NCBI RefSeq assembly: GCF_015594845.1
Contig: NZ_JADNRK010000007.1
Coordinates: 1-64,000, forward strand
Length of the DNA stretch: 64,000 bases
Direction: 5' to 3'
Origin: Alkalibacter mobilis
GTDB lineage: Bacteria; Bacillota; Clostridia; Eubacteriales; Alkalibacteraceae
Below, piece after piece: positions 45,030 to 53,855 of the stretch; within the stretch, counting starts at the first letter, position 1, and each line of letters opens with the position of its first letter. Below the pieces are notes generated by a model. It saw only the letters and a list, made by a program, of their open reading frames with translations, did not search any database and was not told the origin of the DNA. Both the position numbers and the translations under genes were made by a program.

Positions 45030-46262
45030 ATGAAAAACAAACTAAACTACCTCAGAGCGTTCATTGTGGCCATAGTGTTATTTGTGGGCATTTACGGAAT
45101 CACCAACTTTGAAAAGAATATTTCCGGGGAAATACCAAATTTTGAAGCAACCATTCCTGCATCTGATTTGAGAGAGTCATTCTTCGCATTTGCAAATGAA
45201 GGTGTAACTAAATCCAAGTCCTCTATAAGAATATCTTCCGCAGGAGACATAATGACCCATGGTACTCAGATTGCAGGAGCTTACAACAGTGCTACGGGAG
45301 AATACGAATTTGACGAAAACTTCATGCACGTTGCCAAATATTTTAAGGCTTCGGATATCTCAGTAGCCAATTTTGAAACAGTTACATCGGGGGGAGCACC
45401 GCAGGGATACCCGGTGTTCAATTCGCCGCCTGCAATTCTGGATGCCATCAAAAACGCCGGATTCAACATGTTGGGTACTGCAAATAATCATACTTTGGAT
45501 CAGGGGAAAAAGGGGTTGCTGAATACTCTTGCTGAGATACAAAACAGGGACATTAACTCAACCGGGACTTTTGCCGCCCCCGAAGCAGATATAACAGTGA
45601 TGGAAGCCCAGGGCATTAAAATGGGGATTTTGGCATACACTTATGGATTGAATGGCTTGGATGGATATTTGACAACGGAAGAACTTGACTATATGGTCAA
45701 CATAATAGACGAGGACAAGATCCGATCTGATATCGCCAAGGCACAAACCCAGGGATGCGATGCCATTGTTGTTATCATACATTGGGGGAATGAATATCAG
45801 ATGTCACCGACCGAAGAAACCAAGAAGCTGGCTGAAAAAATCTTTGGATGGGGAGCCGACATAATCCTTGGAAGCCATCCACATGTTATTCAAATGTCTG
45901 AAGTCATGGAAATAGATGGTGAAATCAAATACGTAATTTATTCCCAGGGGAATTTTCTATCCAACCAAAGAAGAGAGACTCTTCCGTCCATCGAAAATCG
46001 AAATTACACTGAAGACGGAGTAATAGTCCATATTTCCCTGGAAAAGGATCCCGGTAAAAACAAAACTGTAATTGCATCGGTTTCATACACGCCGACCTGG
46101 GTGTACAGATATGAATCTTCAGGAAAATTCAAATATCAGATCCTCCCTGTTTCAGAAGCTTTAGAATCAGGTGATTTTACAGGAGAACTTTTGGATAGAC
46201 TCAAAAAATCGCGTTCGAACACTATGAGCAAGATGCAGATTTACAATGGAGACGTTCAATGA
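45030..46262 (+). CDS. CapA-family membrane-anchored metallophosphatase-like protein
   Basis: A 410-residue protein with a single N-terminal membrane anchor (residues 8-26) and an extracellular CapA/PGA_cap domain. Markers are SAGDIMTHGTQ, ANFETVTSGG, GTANNHTLDQGKKGL, IHWGNEY and GSHPHVIQ. CapA proteins act in poly-gamma-glutamate synthesis or export in Bacillus, but no capBC genes are here and many clostridial members have no known polymer. It lies 26 bases after the kinase gene, so it may share that transcript. It overlaps rimI by four bases. Confidence 0.85.
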   Translation: MKNKLNYLRAFIVAIVLFVGIYGITNFEKNISGEIPNFEATIPASDLRESFFAFANEGVTKSKSSIRISSAGDIMTHGTQIAGAYNSATGEYEFDENFMHVAKYFKASDISVANFETVTSGGAPQGYPVFNSPPAILDAIKNAGFNMLGTANNHTLDQGKKGLLNTLAEIQNRDINSTGTFAAPEADITVMEAQGIKMGILAYTYGLNGLDGYLTTEELDYMVNIIDEDKIRSDIAKAQTQGCDAIVVIIHWGNEYQMSPTEETKKLAEKIFGWGADIILGSHPHVIQMSEVMEIDGEIKYVIYSQGNFLSNQRRETLPSIENRNYTEDGVIVHISLEKDPGKNKTVIASVSYTPTWVYRYESSGKFKYQILPVSEALESGDFTGELLDRLKKSRSNTMSKMQIYNGDVQ

Positions 46263-46714
46263 CCAGTAAAAAAGTAATCGAAATAACACGAATGAAGCTC
46301 CATGATCTGGATGAAATAATTCTGCTTGAAAACAGATCTTTCACCATCCCTTGGACAAGGAATATGTTTGAAGAGGAGCTTAAGAATCCTCTGGCCAGAT
46401 ATTTTGTATTGTGGGTCGACTCACAAATTGCAGGGTATGGTGGGATCTGGTTGATATTTGACGAAGGGCATATCACCAATGTTGCAATTCATCCCAACTA
46501 TAGAAAAATTGGACTGGGCAAGGTATTGTTGGAACATATGGTAGATGAGAGTAAAAAAGAGGGAGTTTCAGAATTTACACTAGAGGTAAGAGTGGGAAAT
46601 ACTGGAGCACTGGCCTTGTATAGGTCTTGTGGATTTGAAAAGGCAGGGATCAGAAAAAACTATTATAGCGACAACAATGAAGACGCAATCATAATGTGGA
46701 GGAAAAATGATTAG
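46259..46714 (+). CDS. rimI: Ribosomal protein S18-alanine N-acetyltransferase RimI
   Basis: A 151-residue GNAT acetyltransferase. The acetyl-CoA pyrophosphate loop is in NYRKIGLGKVLLEHM (about 80-94) and TLEVRVGNTGALALYRSCGFEKAGIRKNYY is split across beta 5 and alpha 4, strongly typical of RimI. The gene context (tsaD two genes downstream) matches the tsaB-rimI-tsaD order common in bacteria, although tsaB is distant here. RimI-like enzymes may also acetylate other N-termini. Confidence 0.92.
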   Translation: MTSKKVIEITRMKLHDLDEIILLENRSFTIPWTRNMFEEELKNPLARYFVLWVDSQIAGYGGIWLIFDEGHITNVAIHPNYRKIGLGKVLLEHMVDESKKEGVSEFTLEVRVGNTGALALYRSCGFEKAGIRKNYYSDNNEDAIIMWRKND

Positions 46715-47399
46715 AAAAATTTTGATATTGGTGTTGGTTTTAACAGTCCCCATAACTGCGCTTCTTACAGGCGTAGAGATTGCAACAAAAGGGGATGATT
46801 TCTTTTACGAACAATTTCAAAAAAATGATGTTCCCCAAAATACGGGGATGGATCTTGATAATTTAATGAATGTCACAGATTCCATCCAGGATTATCTTTT
46901 CGGGAAAAGGGACGATCTTGAGATAACGGCATTTATAAACGGCGAAGAAACCAAGGTTTTTAATCAAAGAGAGATCATACACATGGAAGACGTAAAAGTT
47001 TTGTTCGAAAAAGGGATTTTGTTTAGAAATATGGGAGCGATTGTCGTTCTGCTGGCCGCAGCTTATGGAATAGTCAAAAGAAAAAGATGGATTTTTAAGG
47101 CATTTCTCTTAAGTGTGGCGTTGTACTTTGCAGTAGGAGCGATTTTGGGCGGGATGCTCTACGTTGATTTCAACAAGTATTTCAATCTTTTCCACGAAAT
47201 CTTTTTTTCCAATGATTATTGGATATTGGATCCCAGAGACAGCATTTTGATAAATATGGTTCCATTGAATTTTTTTATGAGTATAGTAAGGAAGATACTG
47301 CTTGTCACAACTATTTTGATACTGGCGACTCCCCTGGCATTTGAAATAAGGTTTAAGTTTGGAGGTAATCATGAAAGATATCGTAATTTTAGGAATTGA
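46707..47399 (+). CDS. TIGR01906/DUF1461-family integral membrane protein (Lit-like)
   Basis: A 230-residue protein with four predicted transmembrane helices (about 5-23, 111-128, 134-155, 196-216) and an extracellular loop between helices 1 and 2. Two conserved histidine segments are visible, [13 protein letters not shown] and [18 protein letters not shown]. From memory this family includes Lit, the lipoprotein intramolecular transacylase that moves an acyl chain from the glycerol to the N-terminal cysteine to make lyso-form lipoproteins, and histidines are essential. Assignment as Lit is a family-level inference. It overlaps rimI by eight bases and tsaD by 29. Confidence 0.75.
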   Translation: MIRKILILVLVLTVPITALLTGVEIATKGDDFFYEQFQKNDVPQNTGMDLDNLMNVTDSIQDYLFGKRDDLEITAFINGEETKVFNQREIIHMEDVKVLFEKGILFRNMGAIVVLLAAAYGIVKRKRWIFKAFLLSVALYFAVGAILGGMLYVDFNKYFNLFHEIFFSNDYWILDPRDSILINMVPLNFFMSIVRKILLVTTILILATPLAFEIRFKFGGNHERYRNFRN

Positions 47400-48381
47400 A
47401 TCATCATGTGATGAAACATCGGCAGCCTTGGTGAGAAACGGCAGGGAAGTCTTGTCGAATATAATATATTCGCAAATCGACATTCATCAACCGTACGGCG
47501 GAGTCGTTCCGGAAATAGCTTCCAGAAACCATGTTAAAAAAATAAGCTCCATCGTCGATATGGCATTTAAGGAGGCTAAATTGAATTACTCAGATATAGA
47601 CGGTGTTGCAGTTACGTACGGACCCGGTTTGGTGGGCAGCCTGCTCGTAGGCCTCTCATATGCCAAATCCTTTGCTTATGCAGCTCAAAAACCTTTGATA
47701 GGCATAAATCACATTGATGGTCATATATGTGCAAATTACATAGGTAACGACGATGTAAAACCCCCGTTTTTAACACTGGTTGCATCTGGAGGACACTCCC
47801 ATTTGATATTGGTGAAGGATTACGACGATTATACGGTTTTGGGTCAAACCAGGGATGATGCTGCCGGTGAGGCATTTGACAAAATTTCAAGGACCCTGGG
47901 ATTAGGTTATCCGGGAGGCCCGGCAATTGACAAGGCGGCTTTGCTTGGCGATCCGCATTTCGTAGAGTTTCCACGGGCGTATCTGGAAGAAGACAGTTTT
48001 GACTTCAGCTTCAGCGGACTTAAATCTGCAGTTCTCAATTACCTTAATTCCATGAAAATGAAAGGTGAGACATACAGACCAGAAGATATTGCAGCCAGTT
48101 TTCAAATGGCCGTTGTTGAAGTACTAGTGGAAAAGACTTTAAGTGCCGCTGAAAAATATAGCATTCAAAACATTTGTTTGTCGGGTGGTGTTGCCTGTAA
48201 TTCTCTACTTAGAAAAATTATGAAACAAAGGTGCCAAGAAAAGAATTATAAACTTTCATATCCCGAAATATCCTTGTGTACGGACAACGGCGCAATGGTG
48301 GCAAGTGCAGGATATTACAAGTTTGTCAAAAAGGATTTTGCACCTGGAGATCTTACTGCAAAGCCAAATTTAAAAATATGA
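47371..48381 (+). CDS. tsaD: tRNA threonylcarbamoyladenosine transferase TsaD
   Basis: A 336-residue ASKHA-fold enzyme that transfers the threonylcarbamoyl group to A37 of tRNA. Signature motifs are [15 protein letters not shown] at the start, [11 protein letters not shown], metal ligands in [24 protein letters not shown] and the C-terminal [18 protein letters not shown] 47371 is five bases after GGAGG and lies inside the end of the preceding membrane protein gene. Also called gcp. It ends a transcript facing a convergent ABC-F gene. Confidence 0.96.
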   Translation: MKDIVILGIESSCDETSAALVRNGREVLSNIIYSQIDIHQPYGGVVPEIASRNHVKKISSIVDMAFKEAKLNYSDIDGVAVTYGPGLVGSLLVGLSYAKSFAYAAQKPLIGINHIDGHICANYIGNDDVKPPFLTLVASGGHSHLILVKDYDDYTVLGQTRDDAAGEAFDKISRTLGLGYPGGPAIDKAALLGDPHFVEFPRAYLEEDSFDFSFSGLKSAVLNYLNSMKMKGETYRPEDIAASFQMAVVEVLVEKTLSAAEKYSIQNICLSGGVACNSLLRKIMKQRCQEKNYKLSYPEISLCTDNGAMVASAGYYKFVKKDFAPGDLTAKPNLKI

Positions 48382-48386
48382 CGTAC

Positions 48387-48523
48387 TGTGGATAAACTAC
48401 TAAGCATACTTAAAAATTGTTTGTAAAGTCCATGTTAGCAATTCCGAAAATGTGGATAAGTCTTAAAAAACCCAGAATAACAGGGTGGATAAACGTCGGA
48501 TCTGTGGATAAACACGTGGATAA
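48387..48523 (+). other. DnaA-box cluster in the tsaD/ABC-F intergenic region
   Basis: Five copies of TGTGGATAA (complement of the DnaA box TTATCCACA) lie in one orientation: perfect at 48387-48395, 48451-48459 and 48503-48511, and with one change at 48484-48492 (GGTGGATAA) and 48515-48523 (CGTGGATAA). A weaker TGTTCATAA follows at 48534. The 294-base gap between the two convergent genes holds only these boxes and one terminator. The density is far above chance. dnaA, dnaN and other origin genes are absent, so this looks like a DnaA-titrating or regulatory cluster and not the origin. Confidence 0.8.
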
Positions 48524-48636
48524 CTGTGAGAAATGTTCATAACTATTGTAAAAGCATGAAAATGAATAAATAATAGCAGATTTAAAAACCTTGGGAATAA
48601 AGGCTTTCAGCTGTCAAGAAAAATATTTTTGCAAAA

Positions 48637-48673
48637 CAAATCAGAAATTTCACAATTGGAAATTTCTGATTTG
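48637..48673 (-). terminator. Terminator of the ABC-F gene
   Basis: A perfect 15-bp stem, CAAATCAGAAATTTC with GAAATTTCTGATTTG around ACAATTG. On the minus strand TTTTG follows, just beyond the ABC-F stop at 48676. Confidence 0.8.
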
Positions 48674-48675
48674 AA

Positions 48676-50595
48676 CTAGATGTTGTCTTCCAATTCAGTT
48701 TGTTTGTCGGTCCATATTTCCATCAATTGTGACAAGGCGCTCTTCATTTCTTCATATTGACGGTTGATTTTACAAGAGTAGTCAAAATCATCGTAAAATC
48801 CCGTTGAACAGATGATTTGCTCCAATTCAGAGATTTTTGCCTCTTTAGTCAGTATTTCGGTTTCAATTTCAGCGATCTCTTTTTTAAGTTGGGCAATTTC
48901 TTTTTTCTGTCTGTTTTTCAACTTTTTTATTTGTACGGCTTCTGTTTTAGTAAGTACAGGACCTTCGCTTTCCAAGGCATCCAAAAGATTTTTTTCCTGC
49001 ATTTTTTGCATATAATAATCATAATTACCGTTAAATATTTCCAATTTTTCATCTTTAAGTACGAATAGTCTATTAACAGTCTTGTTTAAAAAATACCTGT
49101 CATGGGAAACAATGAATAGTGTTCCAGTATAGTCATTCAATGCTTGTTCCAACACATCTACAGTGGACATGTCCAAATGGTTGGTAGGCTCATCCATCAT
49201 TATAAAATTTGCATCTGACAACATGGTTTTTGCAAGGGATATCCTGCTTAATTCACCGCCGGACAAGACTCCGATTTCCTTGAATACGTCTTCGCCATAA
49301 AATCGGAAGTATGAGAGAATATTACGGATTTCGCCCTCTCCGGCAAGAGGTTTGGCATCCCAGACTTCATCCAAAGGAGTGGAATTGGGATCAAGCCCCT
49401 GGTTGTCCTGTTTGAAGTATGCGGGGATGACCTTTTGTCCCCAGGATAAATTACCTGTATCCGGGGTAACTTCGCCGTTTATTATCTTGAGCAGGGTGCT
49501 TTTGCCGCTTCCGTTTACTCCTATCAAGCCTATTTTATCTCCGCGATATATATCGAAACTTACATTTTCGAAAAGATGTTTGTCATAAGACTTTGACAAA
49601 CTTTTTGCCTCTAAAATCAGTTTGGAGCTTTGGACTTTTGGTTCGAATTTGAGGGATACCCTTTTGTTGTCAGAAAAGGGTCTGTCGGTTTTAGGCATTT
49701 TATCCAGCATTTTTTCTCGGCTTTTAGCCTTTTTTATACTTTTTTCACGATTGAACTGTCTGAAACGTTTGATGATTTCTTCCTGTCTGCGGATCTCCTT
49801 CTGTTCCACCTTGAATTGATGCATTTCAGATTCAAATTGTTCTTCTTTTCGTCTAACGTACTCGCTGTAATTCCCGTTGAACCTGTTCAAGGTTTTATTT
49901 TCGATTTCAAAAATAGTATTTACAAGGGCATCCAGAAAATACCTGTCGTGTGAAATTATTATATATGCACCTTTATAGCTCTTTAAGTAAGTTTCAAGCC
50001 ACTGGATCGTTTCGATGTCCAAAAAGTTGGTAGGCTCATCCAAAAGCAGCAAGTCAGGATTTTTGAGGATTATTTTTGCTAAAGAAATGCGGGTCTTTTC
50101 GCCACCGCTGAGACTGGATGTGCTTTTTTCAAAACTGGTTTGGGGAAAACCCAATCCAATCAATATGCCCTTGGCTCTACTTTCATATTCGTAGCCTGAC
50201 ATGGATTCGAATTTTTCCGTAAGATCCGAGTACTTTTTCAGAAGTGACTCGGTTTTAGTACCGTCCGATACGGCTATTTCCTTTTCGAGAGATCTCATGG
50301 ATTTTTCCATGGCGACGATATCGCTAAAAACAGAAAGAACTTCTTCATAAATTGTCTGATTTGTGTTTATGTTTGATTCCTGGGAAAGGTAGCCGATTGT
50401 TATGTCTTTGGAGTAATCCAATTTACCGCCATCAACCGCCAGCACGCCTGCGATGATTTTAAGGAGTGTACTTTTTCCCGTGCCGTTTTTTCCAACTATG
50501 CCTATTTTAGAATCTTCTTCAACAAAGAAACTCATATTTGAAAGTATGGTATCTACTCCATAACTTTTACTCAATTCTGTTGCGCCAAGCAGCAT
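48676..50595 (-). CDS. ABC-F family ATPase (YdiF-like)
   Basis: A 639-residue soluble protein with two ABC cassettes and no membrane segments. Walker A motifs are GKNGTGKST and GVNGSGKST, the signatures are LSGGEKTRISLA and LSGGELSRISLA, and Walker B motifs LLLLDEPTNFLD and FIMMDEPTNHLD. The acidic EQ2 sites make it an ABC-F ribosome-binding factor. Between the cassettes lies the linker with KAKSREKMLDKM, and a C-terminal coiled coil (about 545-635) follows. Such proteins modulate the ribosome P-site or E-site. ATG 50595 follows GGAGGATGA. Pairing with tsaD matches gcp-ydiF in Bacillus. Confidence 0.93.
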   Translation of the reverse strand: MLLGATELSKSYGVDTILSNMSFFVEEDSKIGIVGKNGTGKSTLLKIIAGVLAVDGGKLDYSKDITIGYLSQESNINTNQTIYEEVLSVFSDIVAMEKSMRSLEKEIAVSDGTKTESLLKKYSDLTEKFESMSGYEYESRAKGILIGLGFPQTSFEKSTSSLSGGEKTRISLAKIILKNPDLLLLDEPTNFLDIETIQWLETYLKSYKGAYIIISHDRYFLDALVNTIFEIENKTLNRFNGNYSEYVRRKEEQFESEMHQFKVEQKEIRRQEEIIKRFRQFNREKSIKKAKSREKMLDKMPKTDRPFSDNKRVSLKFEPKVQSSKLILEAKSLSKSYDKHLFENVSFDIYRGDKIGLIGVNGSGKSTLLKIINGEVTPDTGNLSWGQKVIPAYFKQDNQGLDPNSTPLDEVWDAKPLAGEGEIRNILSYFRFYGEDVFKEIGVLSGGELSRISLAKTMLSDANFIMMDEPTNHLDMSTVDVLEQALNDYTGTLFIVSHDRYFLNKTVNRLFVLKDEKLEIFNGNYDYYMQKMQEKNLLDALESEGPVLTKTEAVQIKKLKNRQKKEIAQLKKEIAEIETEILTKEAKISELEQIICSTGFYDDFDYSCKINRQYEEMKSALSQLMEIWTDKQTELEDNI

Positions 50596-50716
50596 TTTTT
50601 CATCCTCCGATTGTCTGTTATTCATGTTATTATATTACTACAGTATAAATGTTAATTCAATCGACAGCTTAAGATGGATAATTAGTAAAAAAAAATGAAA
50701 ATACAATAACAAAAAA

Positions 50717-50745
50717 TTGACAATCTTTTTTCTCATTGCTATAAT
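50717..50745 (+). promoter_or_regulatory. Consensus promoter of rex
   Basis: TTGACA (50717-50722), 17 bases, TATAAT (50740-50745), with the extended -10 TGC. It is the strongest promoter in the window. No clear Rex operator (TTGTGAA-N4-TTCACAA) is visible nearby. Confidence 0.8.
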
Positions 50746-50790
50746 TATCATTAAGTTTATAGAGTTAATAGGGGTTGAAAGGAGAACGAC

Positions 50791-51435
50791 ATGCAAAGGC
50801 ACTCAGTGAAGGTTTCAATGGCAGTGGTTAGAAGGCTGCCGAAATACTATAGATATCTTGGGGATTTACTTCATAACGACATTACAAGAATATCATCAAA
50901 GGAGCTAGGAAAGTTAATGGGGCTGACTGCATCGCAGATCAGACAAGATCTAAATTGCTTTGGAGGCTTCGGACAGCAAGGTTATGGTTATAACGTTGAG
51001 GAGCTGCAAAAGGAAATAGGAAATATACTGGGTCTTAACAAAACCTATAGCTGTGTAATTGTAGGAGCGGGTAATCTGGGACAGGCAATTGCAAATTACG
51101 AAGGTTTCCGCAGGGAAGGCTTTATACTAAAAGCCATGTTCGATGTAAATCCAAGGTTGATAGGAAATACAATAAGGGACATAAAGATACTTGATATCAT
51201 GGATCTTGGTGAATATGTAAAAGACAACGATGTTCAGCTTGGTATAATTTGCGTTCCTAAAGAACAGAGTCAATCTGTAGCAGACACGCTTATGGACAAC
51301 GGAGTCAAGGCAATCTGGAACTTTGCTCCTGCAGATGTTGAAGTTAGGGACAACGTTGTAATTGAAAATGTAGCAATAAGCGAAAGCTTGTACACTCTTA
51401 CTTACTTGATGAATGAGAGTAATTTGGACATATAG
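50791..51435 (+). CDS. rex: Redox-sensing transcriptional repressor Rex
   Basis: A 214-residue repressor that senses the NADH/NAD ratio and controls fermentation and respiration genes. The N-terminal winged helix (about 1-80, SSKELGKLMGLTASQIRQDL, GGFGQQGYGYNV) binds DNA. The Rossmann domain has VGAGNLGQAIANY for NADH, and the C-terminal helix swaps in the dimer. Length fits the family (210-215). It has its own consensus promoter and a terminator downstream. Confidence 0.96.
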   Translation: MQRHSVKVSMAVVRRLPKYYRYLGDLLHNDITRISSKELGKLMGLTASQIRQDLNCFGGFGQQGYGYNVEELQKEIGNILGLNKTYSCVIVGAGNLGQAIANYEGFRREGFILKAMFDVNPRLIGNTIRDIKILDIMDLGEYVKDNDVQLGIICVPKEQSQSVADTLMDNGVKAIWNFAPADVEVRDNVVIENVAISESLYTLTYLMNESNLDI

Positions 51436-51475
51436 ATCTCAATAAGCATAGTACAGGTAAATAATTTAGACAAAG

Positions 51476-51518
51476 ACGTCTTGCTAAGAGTATAATATAC
51501 TCATAGCGGACGTTTTTT
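51476..51518 (+). terminator. Terminator after rex, or leader attenuator of glnA
   Basis: A long stem (ACGTC, then TGCTA, then GAGTAT, with complements; one bulge and one mismatch) closed by AAT and followed by TTTTTTATTTATTTTT. It can end rex. Because it also lies 38 bases before glnA, it could be an antitermination target of the ANTAR protein encoded downstream. Confidence 0.7.
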
Positions 51519-51556
51519 ATTTATTTTTAATATGATTTTAAAGGGAGGAACAAATT

Positions 51557-52885
51557 ATGACAACGACTAAAGAACAAATCATGCAGAGTGCCAAAGATCT
51601 GGATGTAGAATTTATTCATCTTCAATTTACAGACTTGAACGGAGTTATGAAAAATCTTTCCGTAACGTATGAGCAATTGGAAAAAGCTCTAGACGGAGAA
51701 ATAATGTTTGACGGCTCATCAATAGACGGATTTGTCAGGATAGAAGAATCTGACATGTATTTAAAACCCGATTTAAACACTTTTGTCGTATTTCCATGGA
51801 AACCGCAGGTTGGAAGAGAAGCCAGATTGATTTGTGACATATACAATTCAGACGGTACACCTTTTGCAGGATGTCCCAGGAATATACTAAAAAGACAAAT
51901 AGCCGAGGCTCAAAAATTAGGTTATACAATGTATGTTGGTCCTGAATGTGAATTCTTCCTGTTTGAAGTGGATGAAAACAACAATCCAACATTGGTGACT
52001 CATGACAATGCTGGATACTTTGATCTTGCACCTGTAGATCTGGGCGAAAGCGCAAGGCGGGACATGGTTACGACATTAAAGGAAATGGGATTTGAGATCG
52101 AAGCTTCCCATCATGAGGTGGCACCGGGTCAACACGAGATAGATTTTAAATACTGTGATGCCCTGGAAGCAGCCGATGATATCATGACATTTAAAATGGT
52201 CGTAAGAATTATAGCCCAAAGGCATGGACTACACGCTACATTCATGCCCAAACCAATTTTCGGCATTGCGGGATCAGGTATGCATCTTAATCAATCTTTG
52301 TTTAAAAATGGTAAAAATGCCTTCTATGATCCGAATGGTGCAGATGAACTTAGTGAAGAAGCGTATCAATATATAGCTGGTTTGATAAAGCATGCCAGAC
52401 CAATGGCTGCATTGACTAATCCAACGGTAAATTCATACAAAAGATTGGTTCCCGGTTATGAGGCTCCCGTATACATTGCATGGTCTCCAAAAAATAGAAG
52501 CCCGTTGATCAGAATTCCAGCAAAAAGAGGAGCTTCCACGAGAGTTGAAATGAGAAATCCGGATCCTTCTGCCAATCCTTATCTTGCACTTGCTGCGAAT
52601 CTTGGTGCGGGACTGGATGGAATAAAGAATAACTTGAAAGCGCCGGATCCAGTATATTCAAATGTTTATGAGATGTCAGCTGAAGAAAAAATCGAATGCT
52701 GCATAGATTCTTTGCCGGGAACTTTGATCGAGGCAATCGAGGAGCTTCAAAAGGATGATTTGTTGATGGATGTATTAGGGCCTCACGCAAGAGTGAAGTA
52801 TATCGAAAACAAATTGCAGGAATGGGACAGTTATAGAACAAAAGTTTCTCAATGGGAACTTGACATGTATTTGACTACAATATAA
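51557..52885 (+). CDS. glnA: Type I glutamine synthetase
   Basis: A 442-residue GSI-alpha enzyme joining ammonia to glutamate with [20 protein letters not shown] near residue 50 is the Asp50 latch region. [24 protein letters not shown] and [13 protein letters not shown] contain metal and ATP ligands, and [17 protein letters not shown] is the glutamate flap region. It lacks the adenylylation-site insertion of GSI-beta, consistent with Firmicutes. A ribosome site AGGGAGG precedes the ATG. The ANTAR gene one locus downstream suggests control by antitermination, as described for nitR in clostridia. Confidence 0.96.
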   Translation: MTTTKEQIMQSAKDLDVEFIHLQFTDLNGVMKNLSVTYEQLEKALDGEIMFDGSSIDGFVRIEESDMYLKPDLNTFVVFPWKPQVGREARLICDIYNSDGTPFAGCPRNILKRQIAEAQKLGYTMYVGPECEFFLFEVDENNNPTLVTHDNAGYFDLAPVDLGESARRDMVTTLKEMGFEIEASHHEVAPGQHEIDFKYCDALEAADDIMTFKMVVRIIAQRHGLHATFMPKPIFGIAGSGMHLNQSLFKNGKNAFYDPNGADELSEEAYQYIAGLIKHARPMAALTNPTVNSYKRLVPGYEAPVYIAWSPKNRSPLIRIPAKRGASTRVEMRNPDPSANPYLALAANLGAGLDGIKNNLKAPDPVYSNVYEMSAEEKIECCIDSLPGTLIEAIEELQKDDLLMDVLGPHARVKYIENKLQEWDSYRTKVSQWELDMYLTTI

Positions 52886-52907
52886 AAAGCCGATCACTCG
52901 GCTTTTT
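52884..52907. terminator. Bidirectional terminator between glnA and the FMN-binding lipoprotein gene
   Basis: AAAAAGCCGA, loop TCAC, TCGGCTTTTT. The glnA stop ends at the stem base and the stop codon of the convergent gene lies in the loop, so both genes end within the hairpin. Confidence 0.9.
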
Positions 52908-53715
52908 CAGGTTCTTTAAAAGGAAGTCTCCTTGATCTGATGTCAATCAGAAGATTGTTGATATTGTTGAATGAATTTGTGGCTCCGGATATGGAATCCA
53001 CAGGGTCGAGGCTTCTGTTTTCCAAAACTTGATTCGAATAGTTGTCAAAAACGTCTTTGAGTTCCATTCCATAAAATTCCTTGTAATTCTCGGAAATTTC
53101 CTGGCTGGCATATTTGTCTATACCGGAATCGTTGGTTTCGCTGTAATGAACGGCTGTGATCCTGTCGCCTAAGAAGGTTATTCTCAATATTGGTCGATAA
53201 CCGTTGGCGTCGGGTTCTCCCATGGATACGTACGTGTCGTTCATTGGTAGGAGGATTTCTTCAAGATCACCCATTGATGCTTTGTTAAGGATGCTCTCCG
53301 CCAATTGTTTGAAATAATTGTTTATGTCGGGAAAATCTCCGGTACTTGGAAGATTTACAGGGTTTTGATTTTTTATCAAGCTGTTGTAGAGTCTGCCGTA
53401 TATGACTTTTAGATCTAGATTGTGTGCAACCTTGAAAGATTCGTAGTACTTCGTATCGGTTATCTTGTCTTTTCCCTCAACTGACACTTCCCTGTAATTG
53501 ACTTCGGTTATTAACCCACCGTTTATGGTGAGATGCATCTCTGGACGATAACCTTCATTGTTGGTATGGGAATAAGTGCCGTAATACTTTCCGTCTTTGT
53601 AAAGATAAGGATTTTCGTCAAGGAGAACTTGTCCTTCGCCGTTGTTCACATATTCCTGTGAACAACCGGTGATGGAAATTATCATAATTAAAAAGAACAG
53701 TATTTTTTTAAACAT
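52894..53715 (-). CDS. Lipoprotein with two FMN-binding-like domains
   Basis: A 273-residue exported lipoprotein. Residues 1-18 are a signal peptide ending in ITGC, the lipobox cysteine. Two similar domains follow, each starting with a GYRPEMHLTI- or GYRPILRITF-like strand and a (L/G)DRITAVHYSE-like segment. The second ends in DSISGATNSF, the S(G)AT motif where FMN is covalently attached in Rnf/Nqr-type proteins. The first domain lacks this motif. It may carry electrons at the cell surface. A minus-strand extended -10 (TGA-TATAAT, 53766-53774) precedes it. Confidence 0.82.
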   Translation of the reverse strand: MFKKILFFLIMIISITGCSQEYVNNGEGQVLLDENPYLYKDGKYYGTYSHTNNEGYRPEMHLTINGGLITEVNYREVSVEGKDKITDTKYYESFKVAHNLDLKVIYGRLYNSLIKNQNPVNLPSTGDFPDINNYFKQLAESILNKASMGDLEEILLPMNDTYVSMGEPDANGYRPILRITFLGDRITAVHYSETNDSGIDKYASQEISENYKEFYGMELKDVFDNYSNQVLENRSLDPVDSISGATNSFNNINNLLIDIRSRRLPFKEPEKAE

Positions 53716-53765
53716 AAATGTACGCTCCGATTAAAATATTTTCAAATTTTTATTATTACCAAATC

Positions 53766-53774
53766 ATTATATCA
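53766..53774 (-). promoter_or_regulatory. Extended -10 promoter of the FMN-binding lipoprotein gene
   Basis: On the minus strand TGA directly precedes perfect TATAAT, about 50 bases before the start codon. The same TGTGATATAAT sequence occurs on the minus strand at 55080-55090. Confidence 0.5.
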
Positions 53775-53791
53775 CAAACAAGGAGGATTCA

Positions 53792-53828
53792 CCTCCGATG
53801 CAAGCGCATCGTTGGTCGTATGTACTCA
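53792..53828. repeat. Intergenic repeat copy A (upstream of the ANTAR gene)
   Basis: A 37-base segment beginning CCTCCGATGCAAGC and ending TTGGTCGTATGTACTCA that matches copy B at 54964-55001 at about 31 of 38 positions. It contains the palindrome CGATGC-AAGC-GCATCG and is preceded by GGAGG-ATTCA-CCTCC, another small hairpin. Confidence 0.6.
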
Positions 53829-53855
53829 TAATTTTTCAGCGAGGGGGGAGAGTAG

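Noticed and set aside
48387-48523. Chromosomal replication origin (oriC)
   Set aside because: The DnaA boxes are clear, but dnaA, dnaN, rpmH and gyr genes are absent and no extended AT-rich unwinding region stands out beside them.
53782-53811. Fluoride or other known riboswitch before the ANTAR gene
   Set aside because: Small hairpins resemble parts of several motifs, but the conserved core bases of known classes are missing.
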